Shown here piece after piece: positions 1-5,148 of a stretch of DNA of 5,637 bases. The first letter of the stretch is position 1. The number at the start of each line of letters is the position of its first letter. The notes below the pieces were generated by a model. The model saw only the letters and a program-made list of their open reading frames with translations, made no database searches and was not told the origin of the DNA. Source of the stretch: Candidatus Egerieicola pullicola (GTDB lineage: Bacteria; Bacillota; Clostridia; Oscillospirales; Ruminococcaceae); the NCBI GenBank assembly GCA_018712465.1, contig DVGY01000099.1:1-5637 (forward strand). The letters are read 5' to 3'. The position numbers and the translations under genes are program-made.

Positions 1-573
1 TACGGCAGCGGCGGCACCAAAATCGCCCGCCGGTTGGCGGAAGAATGCGGCCTGCCCTGCTACGGGGTGGAAATTTTGGAGTCGGTGTCCCAATCCATCC
101 ATGTGCCGGTGGAACAGATTCAGAAGTACGAGGAATCGGTGTCCAACAGCTTTCTCTACACCTTATTTATGATGAGCCGGGCGGACGGCGACAAATCGGA
201 TATGCTCAACCGGGAAGGCCACATCTATGTGGCGGAACAGCAGGAGATCCGCCGTTTGGCGGACCGGAGCCGGGCCATCTTTTTGGGCCACTGCGCCAGC
301 GAGGCGTTAAAGGAGCGCAAAGGGGTGGTGAAGGTGTTTATCCGGGCCAACGAGGAGGACAAAAAGAAGCGGATCATGGAGGACTACCAGATTCCGGAAA
401 GCAAGCTGGAAAGCGTGCGCAAGCGGTTTGACTCCAAGCGGGCCAAGTACTACTACGCCAACACCGCCAAGCGCTGGAACGACCTGAACAACTACGACAT
501 TGTGCTGAATTCCTCCCGCTTGGGACTGGAGGGCTGTGTGGAGTTGTTAAAGGGCTTGCTGGGCCAAAAATAA
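1..573 (+). CDS. Cytidylate kinase-like P-loop kinase, 5' truncated by window edge
   Basis: The frame is open from base 1 to a TAA at 571-573, giving 190 residues. It begins inside the phosphate-binding loop (YGSGGTKIARRLAEE, residues 1-15), so probably only about ten N-terminal residues are missing. The loop, the following 'CGLPCYGVEIL' segment and the C-terminal 'DSKRAKYYYANTAKRW...YDIVLNSSRLGLEG' segment (about residues 144-181) fit the cytidylate-kinase-like family (Pfam Cytidylate_kin2), which is common in Clostridia and related to Cmk. Members are predicted cytosolic nucleoside monophosphate kinases, but most have no tested substrate, so CMP phosphorylation is inference. The internal ATG/TTG codons near 34 are not the start, because the P-loop lies upstream of them. 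No terminator follows. The next gene starts 66 bases downstream and has its own promoter, although read-through is possible. The family call is strong and the substrate uncertain. Confidence 0.88.
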   Translation, partial: YGSGGTKIARRLAEECGLPCYGVEILESVSQSIHVPVEQIQKYEESVSNSFLYTLFMMSRADGDKSDMLNREGHIYVAEQQEIRRLADRSRAIFLGHCASEALKERKGVVKVFIRANEEDKKKRIMEDYQIPESKLESVRKRFDSKRAKYYYANTAKRWNDLNNYDIVLNSSRLGLEGCVELLKGLLGQK

Positions 574-602
574 TGGACATTCCTTTCCATCTATGGTATT
601 CT
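574..602 (+). promoter_or_regulatory. Sigma-A-type promoter for the YfcE-like phosphodiesterase
   Basis: TGGACA at 574-579 matches the -35 consensus at five of six bases. It is followed by a 17-base spacer and TATTCT at 597-602, preceded by TG at 594-595 (extended -10). Transcription would start near 609, about 30 bases before the ATG at 640. The -35 lies immediately after the kinase stop codon, so the phosphodiesterase can be transcribed independently of the kinase. This is a prediction from sequence only. Confidence 0.6.
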
Positions 603-610
603 GGAAGGGA
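581..610. repeat. Imperfect inverted repeat spanning the -10 region
   Basis: TCCTTTCCA (581-589) can pair with TGGAAGGGA (602-610) across a 12-base loop, with one G-T wobble. The repeat brackets the -10 box of the promoter at 574-602. No T-run follows, so it is not a typical intrinsic terminator. It could be an operator or chance. Confidence 0.35.
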
Positions 611-620
611 GTAAACCAGA

Positions 621-628
621 AAAGGTGG
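621..628 (+). promoter_or_regulatory. Ribosome binding site of the YfcE-like gene
   Basis: AAAGGTGG lies 11 bases before the ATG at 640. It supports that start over the in-frame GTG at 625, which is itself inside this site. Confidence 0.55.
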
Positions 629-639
629 GTACAAGTACA

Positions 640-1182
640 ATGAAATGGATGATTGCGTCGGACATTCACGGTTCGGCTTACTACTGCCGTCAGATGCTTG
701 AGGCGTATCAACGGGAACAGGCGGACCGGCTGCTGCTGCTGGGGGACATCCTCTACCACGGTCCCCGCAACGATCTGCCCAGGGACTACAACCCCAAAGA
801 GGTCATCGCCATGTTAAATCCCCTGCAAAACAGCATTCTCTGTGTGCGGGGCAACTGCGACACCGAGGTGGACCAGATGGTGCTCCAGTTTCCTATTTTG
901 GCGGACTACTGCCTGCTGTGGAGCGGGCGGCGGATGATCTTTGCCACCCACGGCCACCACTTCAACCAGCAAAGCCTCCCTCCCCTCCATCCGGGAGACA
1001 TTCTGCTCCACGGGCACACCCACGTGCCCAAATGCGTGGAGGAAAAAACCTATCTGTACTGCAATCCCGGGTCGGTGTCCATTCCCAAAGAGGAGAGCTG
1101 GCACGGCTACATGACCTTGGAGGACAACCGGTTTTTCTGGAAAGACCTTTCCGGGGATGTGCGGATGGAATACCGGCTATAA
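640..1182 (+). CDS. yfcE: YfcE-type metallophosphodiesterase
   Basis: This 180-residue protein carries the full motif set of the calcineurin-like YfcE/MJ0936 phosphodiesterase family: DIH at residues 8-10, GD at 35-36, GNCD at 71-74, THGH at 103-106, GHTH at 125-128 and NPGS at 142-145. These Asp, Asn and His residues bind the two catalytic metal ions. E. coli YfcE hydrolyses artificial phosphodiester substrates in vitro; the natural substrate is not settled, so the symbol marks the family rather than a proven function. Length and the N-terminus 'MKWMIASDIHGS' match the family when ATG 640 is used. A GTG at 625 would add five residues of no family character. The protein should be soluble and cytoplasmic. 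It has its own promoter at 574-602 and ends 10 bases before a strong terminator. The upstream kinase-like gene may be partly co-transcribed. Confidence 0.92.
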   Translation: MKWMIASDIHGSAYYCRQMLEAYQREQADRLLLLGDILYHGPRNDLPRDYNPKEVIAMLNPLQNSILCVRGNCDTEVDQMVLQFPILADYCLLWSGRRMIFATHGHHFNQQSLPPLHPGDILLHGHTHVPKCVEEKTYLYCNPGSVSIPKEESWHGYMTLEDNRFFWKDLSGDVRMEYRL

Positions 1183-1192
1183 GACAAAAAGC

Positions 1193-1229
1193 AAAACCAC
1201 GGTACTGTGACTGGTACCGTGGTTTTTTT
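1193..1229. terminator. Strong bidirectional Rho-independent terminator
   Basis: A perfect 13-bp stem is formed by 1193-1205 and 1214-1226, with an 8-base loop (TGTGACTG). The plus strand ends in a run of seven T (1223-1229). On the minus strand the stem is followed by TTTTGCTTTTTG, so it can also end transcripts of the convergent small gene whose stop is at 1238-1240. Confidence 0.92.
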
Positions 1230-1237
1230 CATCAAAA

Positions 1238-1534
1238 TTACGGTTGCTGCTGGGTTTTCTGATAATATTCCAGCTCCACAAAAAACATCTCGTAGGGATC
1301 GTCGAAGTAGGCGTAGGGGGTGACCCCGCCGCCATTGGTGCTTTTCAGTTGGTTGCAGCTATACTCTTCCCCGTCGGAGATAATGTCCCCGATGGTCAAG
1401 TCGTACCCCTCTGCCTGGGCGCAGCGGCAGAACGCCGCCAACGGGTCGGTTTGGCTGCGGGTGTCCAGCAGCTTTTGGCGGAACGCGGCGTCAGTTTTGG
1501 CTCGCCTGGCCATCTGTTCCATAGCCGGATTCAT
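1238..1534 (-). CDS. Nif11-like small protein (98 aa)
   Basis: This is a 98-residue acidic protein. Residues about 5-52 (EQMARRAKTDAAFRQKLLDT, then DPLAAFCRCAQAEGYDLT) follow the pattern of the Nif11 domain: short amphipathic helices with a 'D..FR.KL' core, then an 'A...GY.LT' turn. Nif11-type sequences occur as stand-alone small proteins and as leader regions of peptide natural-product precursors. Residues 61-89 contain NQLKSTNGGG followed by an acidic, aromatic tail (AYFDDPYEMFFVELE). The GGG at 68-70 could be a protease site of the double-glycine type, but no modifying enzyme, protease or transporter lies in the window, so a natural-product role is speculation. The start ATG at 1534 has AAGGGGAG six bases upstream. 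The gene has its own promoter at 1570-1597 and shares the terminator at 1193-1229 with the convergent gene. The gene is certain from its signals and the family call is moderate. It could instead be an unrelated lineage-specific protein. Confidence 0.72.
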   Translation of the reverse strand: MNPAMEQMARRAKTDAAFRQKLLDTRSQTDPLAAFCRCAQAEGYDLTIGDIISDGEEYSCNQLKSTNGGGVTPYAYFDDPYEMFFVELEYYQKTQQQP

Positions 1535-1569
1535 GGCAATCTCCCCTTTTTTGTATGATCTTAACCATC

Positions 1570-1597
1570 ATTATAGCACCTTTCCCGGGAAATACAA
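1570..1597 (-). promoter_or_regulatory. Extended -10 promoter of the Nif11-like gene
   Basis: Reading the minus strand, TGCTATAAT (1578-1570) is a perfect extended -10 element. TTGTAT (1597-1592) is a weak -35 at 16-base spacing. Transcription would start near 1563, about 28 bases before the ATG. The promoter lies only a few bases beyond the terminator of the upstream rpsF operon. Confidence 0.75.
1581..1592. repeat. 12-base perfect palindrome inside the promoter spacer
   Basis: TTTCCCGGGAAA is a perfect palindrome lying between the -35 and -10 boxes of the promoter for the Nif11-like gene, where a dimeric repressor or MerR-like activator could bind. A palindrome of this length is expected about once by chance in a window this size, so only its position makes it notable. 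Confidence 0.35.
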
Positions 1598-1599
1598 CG

Positions 1600-1634
1600 A
1601 AAAAAGCACCGGCCTTTGTTTTGGCAGGTGCTTT
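1600..1634 (-). terminator. Rho-independent terminator of the rpsF-ssb-rpsR operon
   Basis: On the minus strand AAAGCACC (1634-1627) pairs with GGTGCTTT (1610-1603), extended inward by GCC/GGC after a one-base mismatch. A run of six T (1605-1600) follows. It sits about 40 bases after the rpsR stop. Confidence 0.85.
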
Positions 1635-1672
1635 CTTGGTTATCCTTTATTTTGTTTACAAAACCCTACGGA

Positions 1673-1909
1673 TTAGTCGCTGACGTAGGGCAGCAGAGCC
1701 AGATGACGGGCACGCTTGATGGCCACGGTCAGCTGACGCTGATGACGGGCGCAGGTACCGGTGACCCGGCGGGGGACGATTTTGCCCCGCTCAGACAGGT
1801 AACGGCGCAGCTTGGCGACGTCCTTGTAATCAACGGTTTCCACTTTATCTACGCAGAATGCGCAAACTTTTCTGCGGCTGCGTTTGCCGCGGTTGTTCGT
1901 TCTTTCCAT
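1673..1909 (-). CDS. rpsR: 30S ribosomal protein S18
   Basis: S18 binds S6 on the 16S rRNA platform of the small subunit. The 78-residue product has the family core 'RKVCAFCVDK' (13-22), 'DYKDVAKLRRYLSERGKI' (27-44), 'PRRVTG' (46-51) and 'RHQRQLTVAIKRARHLALLPY' (55-75). Cys16, Cys19, Cys53 and His56 form the likely zinc site, making this the C+ form of S18. I chose ATG 1909 because it gives the usual Clostridial length and has AAAGGA 11 bases upstream. An in-frame ATG at 1930 would add seven residues (MERNGDI), and the AAGGGA before it makes it a possible alternative start. It is the last gene of the operon, 57 bases after ssb (36 if the longer start is used), and is followed by the terminator at 1600-1634. 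Confidence 0.97.
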   Translation of the reverse strand: MERTNNRGKRSRRKVCAFCVDKVETVDYKDVAKLRRYLSERGKIVPRRVTGTCARHQRQLTVAIKRARHLALLPYVSD

Positions 1910-1966
1910 AATGTCACCATTCCTTTCCATGGTAAAGATCCCTTTGCGGTCAAGCCGAAAAGGGGA

Positions 1967-2434
1967 TTAGAAGGGCAGATCGGCGTCGGAGCCACCCAGA
2001 TCCTCGTAATCTTCCAAATCACCCACCGAGAACGAGGTATTGGCGCTTTTGGCCGGATCGGGGCCTGCCGCAGCAGGATGTTCTGCCGGAGGGGCAAAAC
2101 GGCTTTCTCCCGGATGGGAGGCGCCGCCCTTGCTCTCTGCAAACCAAACCCGGTCCGCCTGCACTTCGTAGGCGGTGCGGTTATTGCCGTCCCGGTCCTG
2201 GTATTGGCGGCTCTGGAGAGAGCCCTCCAAAGCGATCATATTGCCCTTGAAGAAGTACTTGCTTACAAATTCCGCCGTCTGTCTCCAGGCGACGATGTTG
2301 ATCCAATCGGTTTGATCCCGATTGTAATCCCGGGTGACGCCAATGCGAAAAGACGCAACGCTGACCCCGTTGGGGGTGGTGCGCAGTTCCGGATCGGCGG
2401 CCAGGCGGCCCATTAAGATGATCCGATTCAGCAT
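1967..2434 (-). CDS. ssb: Single-stranded DNA-binding protein
   Basis: This 155-residue SSB coats single-stranded DNA in replication, repair and recombination, normally as a homotetramer. Residues 1-103 are the OB fold, with 'MLNRIILMGRLAADPELR' at the N-terminus, 'FRIGVTRDY' (29-37), 'DWINIVAWRQTAEFVSKYF' (43-61), 'GNMIALEGSL' (64-73) and 'YEVQADRVWF' (89-98). Residues 104-140 are a low-complexity Ala/Pro/Gly linker. The acidic tail ends in SDADLPF, close to the canonical DDDLPF that docks replication and repair partners. ATG 2434 is preceded by AAGGAGTG with 8 bases between. The gene lies 22 bases after rpsF and before rpsR, the classic Firmicute rpsF-ssb-rpsR order. It is probably co-transcribed from the rpsF promoter, and I see no separate promoter. 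Confidence 0.97.
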   Translation of the reverse strand: MLNRIILMGRLAADPELRTTPNGVSVASFRIGVTRDYNRDQTDWINIVAWRQTAEFVSKYFFKGNMIALEGSLQSRQYQDRDGNNRTAYEVQADRVWFAESKGGASHPGESRFAPPAEHPAAAGPDPAKSANTSFSVGDLEDYEDLGGSDADLPF

Positions 2435-2456
2435 AGCTTCGTCACTCCTTTTTCTC

Positions 2457-2753
2457 TTACAGCGCCACGATCAAAGACCGGATCACGCCTTCGGTGATCT
2501 TGTAGATACGGTCCAGTTCAGCCGGGAAATCCGGGCCGGAAGTAAAGTCGAACTTCACGTAGTAGCCTTCGTGTTCGTAGTTGATGGGATAGGCCAGACG
2601 GCGCTTGCCCCACTCGTCCACGGTGACGGAATCGGCCTTGGAGTGATCGGTAATCAGCTTGGTGAATTTTTCCACCAGGGCTTTGGTTCCTTCTTCTCCT
2701 ACCTTTGTACTTACAATGATGACGGATTCATAGCTTTGTTCCAGTTTTGCCAT
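2457..2753 (-). CDS. rpsF: 30S ribosomal protein S6
   Basis: S6 forms a heterodimer with S18 on the central domain of 16S rRNA. The 98-residue product shows 'YESVIIVS' (first strand, 8-15), the signature 'EWGKRRLAYPI' (47-57), 'EGYYVKFDF' (62-70) and the helix 'AELDRIYKITEGVIRSLI' (78-95). Length is typical. The start is ATG 2753, preceded by a near-perfect AAGGAGGTG. The frame is open further upstream to 2843, but that stretch covers the promoter and has no ribosomal character. It is the first gene of the rpsF-ssb-rpsR operon, with a consensus promoter at 2815-2843 and a structured leader that probably mediates feedback by the S6:S18 complex. Confidence 0.97.
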   Translation of the reverse strand: MAKLEQSYESVIIVSTKVGEEGTKALVEKFTKLITDHSKADSVTVDEWGKRRLAYPINYEHEGYYVKFDFTSGPDFPAELDRIYKITEGVIRSLIVAL

Positions 2754-2758
2754 GATAG

Positions 2759-2769
2759 CACCTCCTTTT
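2759..2769 (-). promoter_or_regulatory. Ribosome binding site of rpsF
   Basis: Minus-strand AAAAGGAGGTG ends 5 bases before ATG 2753. It is the strongest Shine-Dalgarno in the window and fixes the rpsF start. It lies directly after the 3' side of the leader helix at 2770-2775, so leader folding could influence its access. Confidence 0.9.
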
Positions 2770-2810
2770 GGACTACGGCCCTGCTTCCTTGAGCAGAGCA
2801 AGGATAACTC
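2770..2810 (-). promoter_or_regulatory. Candidate S6:S18-binding leader RNA of rpsF
   Basis: The predicted 5' leader folds into GCUCUGCU (2799-2792) paired with AGCAGGGC (2785-2778) around loop CAAGGA, eight pairs including one wobble. A CCG (2778-2776) follows on the 3' side, and a weaker outer helix is formed by GAGUUA (2810-2805) and UAGUCC (2775-2770). The predicted start of transcription (about 2808) falls inside the outer 5' strand. A hairpin with a CCG trinucleotide in a bulge just before the rpsF start is the described S6:S18 autoregulatory motif, which mimics the 16S rRNA site. The fold was derived by hand, the outer helix is weak, and the assignment rests on similarity to that known motif. 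Confidence 0.5.
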
Positions 2811-2814
2811 TGAT

Positions 2815-2843
2815 ATGATACCACAAGGGTTTGGTTTTGTCAA
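2815..2843 (-). promoter_or_regulatory. Promoter of the rpsF-ssb-rpsR operon
   Basis: On the minus strand TTGACA (2843-2838) is a perfect -35, followed by a 17-base spacer and TATCAT (2820-2815), with TGG just before it (extended -10). Transcription would start near 2808, giving a leader of about 55 bases. This is the strongest promoter in the window, as expected for ribosomal protein genes. Confidence 0.88.
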
Positions 2844-2852
2844 ACCTTTTTT
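2825..2852 (+). repeat. Inverted repeat with T-run overlapping the rpsF -35 box
   Basis: AAGGGTTTG (2825-2833) pairs with CAAACCTTT (2841-2849) around a 7-base loop, with one G-T pair. T continues to 2852. Read on the plus strand this has the shape of a weak intrinsic terminator; read as DNA it is a dyad centred on the spacer and -35 box of the rpsF promoter. It could stop antisense transcripts crossing the rpsF operon, bind a regulator, or be incidental. Confidence 0.35.
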
Positions 2853-3093
2853 GCGGATTTTGTTTCATTGCGGGGAAAAGGGGGGTACCAACGCGTCTTC
2901 ACCGGATTGGGGGGTGGAGACGGCGCCAGAATCCGGGGTGGTTTCCGAACCGGTTATATTAGTATACTTCTCAAAAAGGGATTTCAACAAATTTCGAAAA
3001 AATTCCAGTGTGTTTTACAAAAAACCAGTTCATTCTTGCGCCTTTTTTCCCATGTCCGGAAAACCGTCCATGTCCTGTGCTATCCTATCCCGT
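2844..3093. other. Intergenic region between divergent rpsF and AAA+ genes
   Basis: No coding region is supported here. The left half is G-rich and contains an inverted repeat at 2900-2940: GGATT (2904-2908) pairs with AATCC (2930-2934), and CACC (2900-2903) with GGTG (2937-2940) across a two-base bulge. GGTT-TCCG-AACC (2940-2951) is a further small hairpin. The right half is AT-rich. Possible plus-strand -10 boxes for the AAA+ gene are TATACT at 2963-2968 and TGCTATCCT at 3078-3086, but neither has a convincing -35. I could not assign the promoter of the AAA+ gene with confidence. Confidence 0.5.
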
Positions 3094-3101
3094 AAAAGGA
3101 G
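3094..3101 (+). promoter_or_regulatory. Ribosome binding site of the AAA+ gene
   Basis: AAAAGGAG ends 9 bases before ATG 3111. The in-frame ATG at 3102 touches this site with no spacing, so 3111 is the better start. Confidence 0.75.
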
Positions 3102-3110
3102 ATGGATTTG

Positions 3111-5120
3111 ATGTTATTTTACAAACTGCAAGCCAGAATCCCCGGCGTAGAGATTCCCCAGGACCGGCAGGAGCGCAGCGGGTTTGCCCAAGAGCTTCAG
3201 CCCAAGCAGGAACTGTTTTACCAAAAGCAGAACCGCAGGATGTACTTTTGCATCTGTCAATGGAAGAAAAACCAAGTGGTCATGGCGGCCATCAGCCAGG
3301 AAAACCAGGACATTGCCAGCTTCGGCGCCGCCTTTTTGCAGAGCATGGACCTTCCTGCACAAAACATCGTCTCGGAGGAGATCACCTTCGAGATCCTGCG
3401 TTCCCTGCTGCGGGCGGCGGAGCGCAATGATTTTCTGGAGGACGACCACGATCTGCTGTGCAAGTTTCACCTTCAGGAATTGCAGTTGCAGTACTGCCGG
3501 GGGGATTACACGGAAATCCTCCTTCAGCCGGACCGCACCCAAGCGCAACTGCTGCAAAGCGCCGAAAAAACCCTCTGTCAAGGCACCCTGGTTCCGGAAA
3601 TCCAACGGATCTACCAAGGAACGGCCCATCCCCAGCGCGGAGGGCATCCGGTCCACTATTTGATTCAAACCGACGATGACGCAGTGCAGGAAGAAATGCT
3701 GGCCATCCTCTTAACCGGGCTGTACCACAACCGCCGAATCCAAAGCAAGCGCTGCTGCCGCATTGAGCTGGAAAACGACAGGCCCCTCCGTTTTCGGGAT
3801 TTTTCTTCCTTATACCAGATGTGCAGCGGCGGGACCATGATCGTCCGCTTCACCTCCCAGGAAGAGGAGCTGGGGGAATTTTCCTCTTCCGGCACCGACG
3901 GAGTCCTGGAACTGTGCCGGCAGATCCGCCAGTACAAAAACCAGGTGCTGACGGTGCTCTGCCTGCCCCGGCGGTGTGAAAAAAGCCGGCGGCTTTTTCT
4001 GGAAAACCTGGACAACCTGACTTTGGTGGAGCTGAACGAGGAGATGGTGTTTGAGGACAAGGCCAAAGACTACTTAACCCAGCTTGCCCGGGACCGTGGA
4101 TTTACCGCAGATGAAGAGCTGTATCGGGAGTGCGCGCCGGGAAAAGGCCATCTGGCGGCAGACCTGAACCGCATCTTCAGCGACTGGGAAGCCCAAAAAA
4201 TGAAGCAGGAGGTATACCCTCAATACGCCCGGCTGTCCGCCGCCAACCAGCAGGTGCAAAAGCAGCAGCCGGTGGGCAGCGCCTTTCAGACCTTGGAGGA
4301 GATGGTGGGGCTGGCCCAGGCCAAGGAAACCATCCGGCAGGCGCTGGACTACTTCAAGGCCCAAAAGCTGTTTCAAAGCAAGGGGATGACACGCCGCCGT
4401 CCCGCCATGCACATGGTGTTTACCGGCAATCCCGGCACCGCCAAAACCACGGTGGCCCGGCTGTTTGCCCAGATCCTGAAGGACAACGGCCTGCTGCCGG
4501 TGGGAAACCTCTACGAGCTGGGCCGGGCGGACCTGGTGGGAAAATACGTGGGGTGGACTGCGCCAATGGTAAAGGAAAAGTTTAAGCAGGCCAAGGGGTC
4601 GGTGCTCTTTATCGACGAAGCCTACTCCCTGGTGGACGACCGGGACGGGTTATACGGGGACGAAGCCATCAACACCATCGTCCAGGAGATGGAAAACCAC
4701 CGGGAAGATTTGGTGGTGATTTTGGCGGGATACCCGGACAAAATGGAGCGGTTTTTGCAGAAAAACCCAGGGCTCCGTTCCCGGATTGCCTTCCACGTCC
4801 CCTTTGCCGACTACACCGCCCGGGAACTGATGGAGATCACCCAGTGGATGGCCCAAGAACAGCAGCTTCACTTGGCGGAAGGGGTCCGGGACAAGCTGCT
4901 GAATCTCTTTGCCCTTGCCTTACAGCAGCCGGATTTCGGCAACGGCCGGTTTGTCCGAAACCTGTTGGAAAAAGCCCGAATGAAACAGGCCGGCCGGCTG
5001 GTGCAGATGAACGCCGATCAGGTCACCCCGGAAGAGGTGTCCACCCTGCTGCCGGAGGACTTTGCGTTTCCCGCCCTTACCGGGACTGCTCCCAAACGAA
5101 CCATCGGCTTTGGCGGATAA
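3111..5120 (+). CDS. AAA+ ATPase, CbxX/SpoVK type, with unassigned N-terminal half
   Basis: The product has 669 residues. The C-terminal module (about 395-650) is a complete CbxX/CfqX-type AAA+ ATPase: Walker A GNPGTAKTT (439-447, Lys445), a pore-loop-like segment VGKYVGWT (476-483), Walker B VLFIDE (498-503), sensor 1 region LVVILAGY (534-541), arginine finger candidates in NPGLRSR (Arg556 or Arg558) and sensor 2 GNGR (610-613). Such proteins usually act as ring-shaped remodelling motors (CbbX, SpoVK and EccA are relatives). Residues about 182-355 look like a decayed AAA fold: HYLIQ where a Walker A strand would be, GGTMIVRF (240-247) with no acidic pair, a sensor-1-like strand QVLTVLCLP (278-286) and a lid-like helical end. 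Residues 1-180 match nothing I recognise. No signal peptide or membrane segment is seen. The substrate is unknown. It stands alone on its strand, so the neighbours give no clue. Confidence 0.9.
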   Translation: MLFYKLQARIPGVEIPQDRQERSGFAQELQPKQELFYQKQNRRMYFCICQWKKNQVVMAAISQENQDIASFGAAFLQSMDLPAQNIVSEEITFEILRSLLRAAERNDFLEDDHDLLCKFHLQELQLQYCRGDYTEILLQPDRTQAQLLQSAEKTLCQGTLVPEIQRIYQGTAHPQRGGHPVHYLIQTDDDAVQEEMLAILLTGLYHNRRIQSKRCCRIELENDRPLRFRDFSSLYQMCSGGTMIVRFTSQEEELGEFSSSGTDGVLELCRQIRQYKNQVLTVLCLPRRCEKSRRLFLENLDNLTLVELNEEMVFEDKAKDYLTQLARDRGFTADEELYRECAPGKGHLAADLNRIFSDWEAQKMKQEVYPQYARLSAANQQVQKQQPVGSAFQTLEEMVGLAQAKETIRQALDYFKAQKLFQSKGMTRRRPAMHMVFTGNPGTAKTTVARLFAQILKDNGLLPVGNLYELGRADLVGKYVGWTAPMVKEKFKQAKGSVLFIDEAYSLVDDRDGLYGDEAINTIVQEMENHREDLVVILAGYPDKMERFLQKNPGLRSRIAFHVPFADYTARELMEITQWMAQEQQLHLAEGVRDKLLNLFALALQQPDFGNGRFVRNLLEKARMKQAGRLVQMNADQVTPEEVSTLLPEDFAFPALTGTAPKRTIGFGG

Positions 5121-5121
5121 C

Positions 5122-5148
5122 AAAAAGCAGCAGCCTCAAGGCTGCCGC
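5122..5148 (-). terminator. Terminator of the VanZ-family gene, overlapping its stop codon
   Basis: GCAGCC (5130-5135) pairs with GGCTGC (5140-5145) around a four-base loop, with two more G-C pairs beyond a mismatch (5127-5128 with 5147-5148). On the minus strand the hairpin is followed by TGC and five T (5126-5122). The VanZ stop codon (5136-5138) lies in the loop. On the plus strand only a broken T-rich stretch follows (5153-5170), so termination of the AAA+ transcript here would be weaker. Confidence 0.7.

Noticed and set aside
578..590. 13-base repeat CATTCCTTTCCAT, also at 1918-1930
   Set aside because: A shared 13-mer is not very unlikely in a window this size. One copy is in the rpsR start region and the other in a promoter, with no common context.
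625..639. GTG start for the phosphodiesterase
   Set aside because: It lies within the ribosome site of ATG 640, and the family N-terminus begins at Met640.
1616..2416. Long plus-strand open frame (266 codons) opposite rpsR and ssb
   Set aside because: It lies antisense to two certain genes, has no ribosome site, and its sequence is explained by the codon structure of the GC-rich genes on the other strand.
2754..2843. Upstream extension of rpsF
   Set aside because: The region contains the promoter and leader, and the extra residues have no S6 character. ATG 2753 has a near-perfect ribosome site.
2844..3101. Replication origin or DnaA-box cluster near the ssb operon
   Set aside because: I found no TTATCCACA-like boxes in the AT-rich part of the intergenic region.
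3102..3110. Earlier ATG for the AAA+ gene
   Set aside because: It directly abuts the AAAAGGAG site with no spacing, whereas ATG 3111 is 9 bases away.
3114..3668. Minus-strand open frame of 184 codons inside the AAA+ gene
   Set aside because: It is antisense to a clear coding region, has no ribosome site, and shows low-complexity Leu/Val-rich shadow composition.
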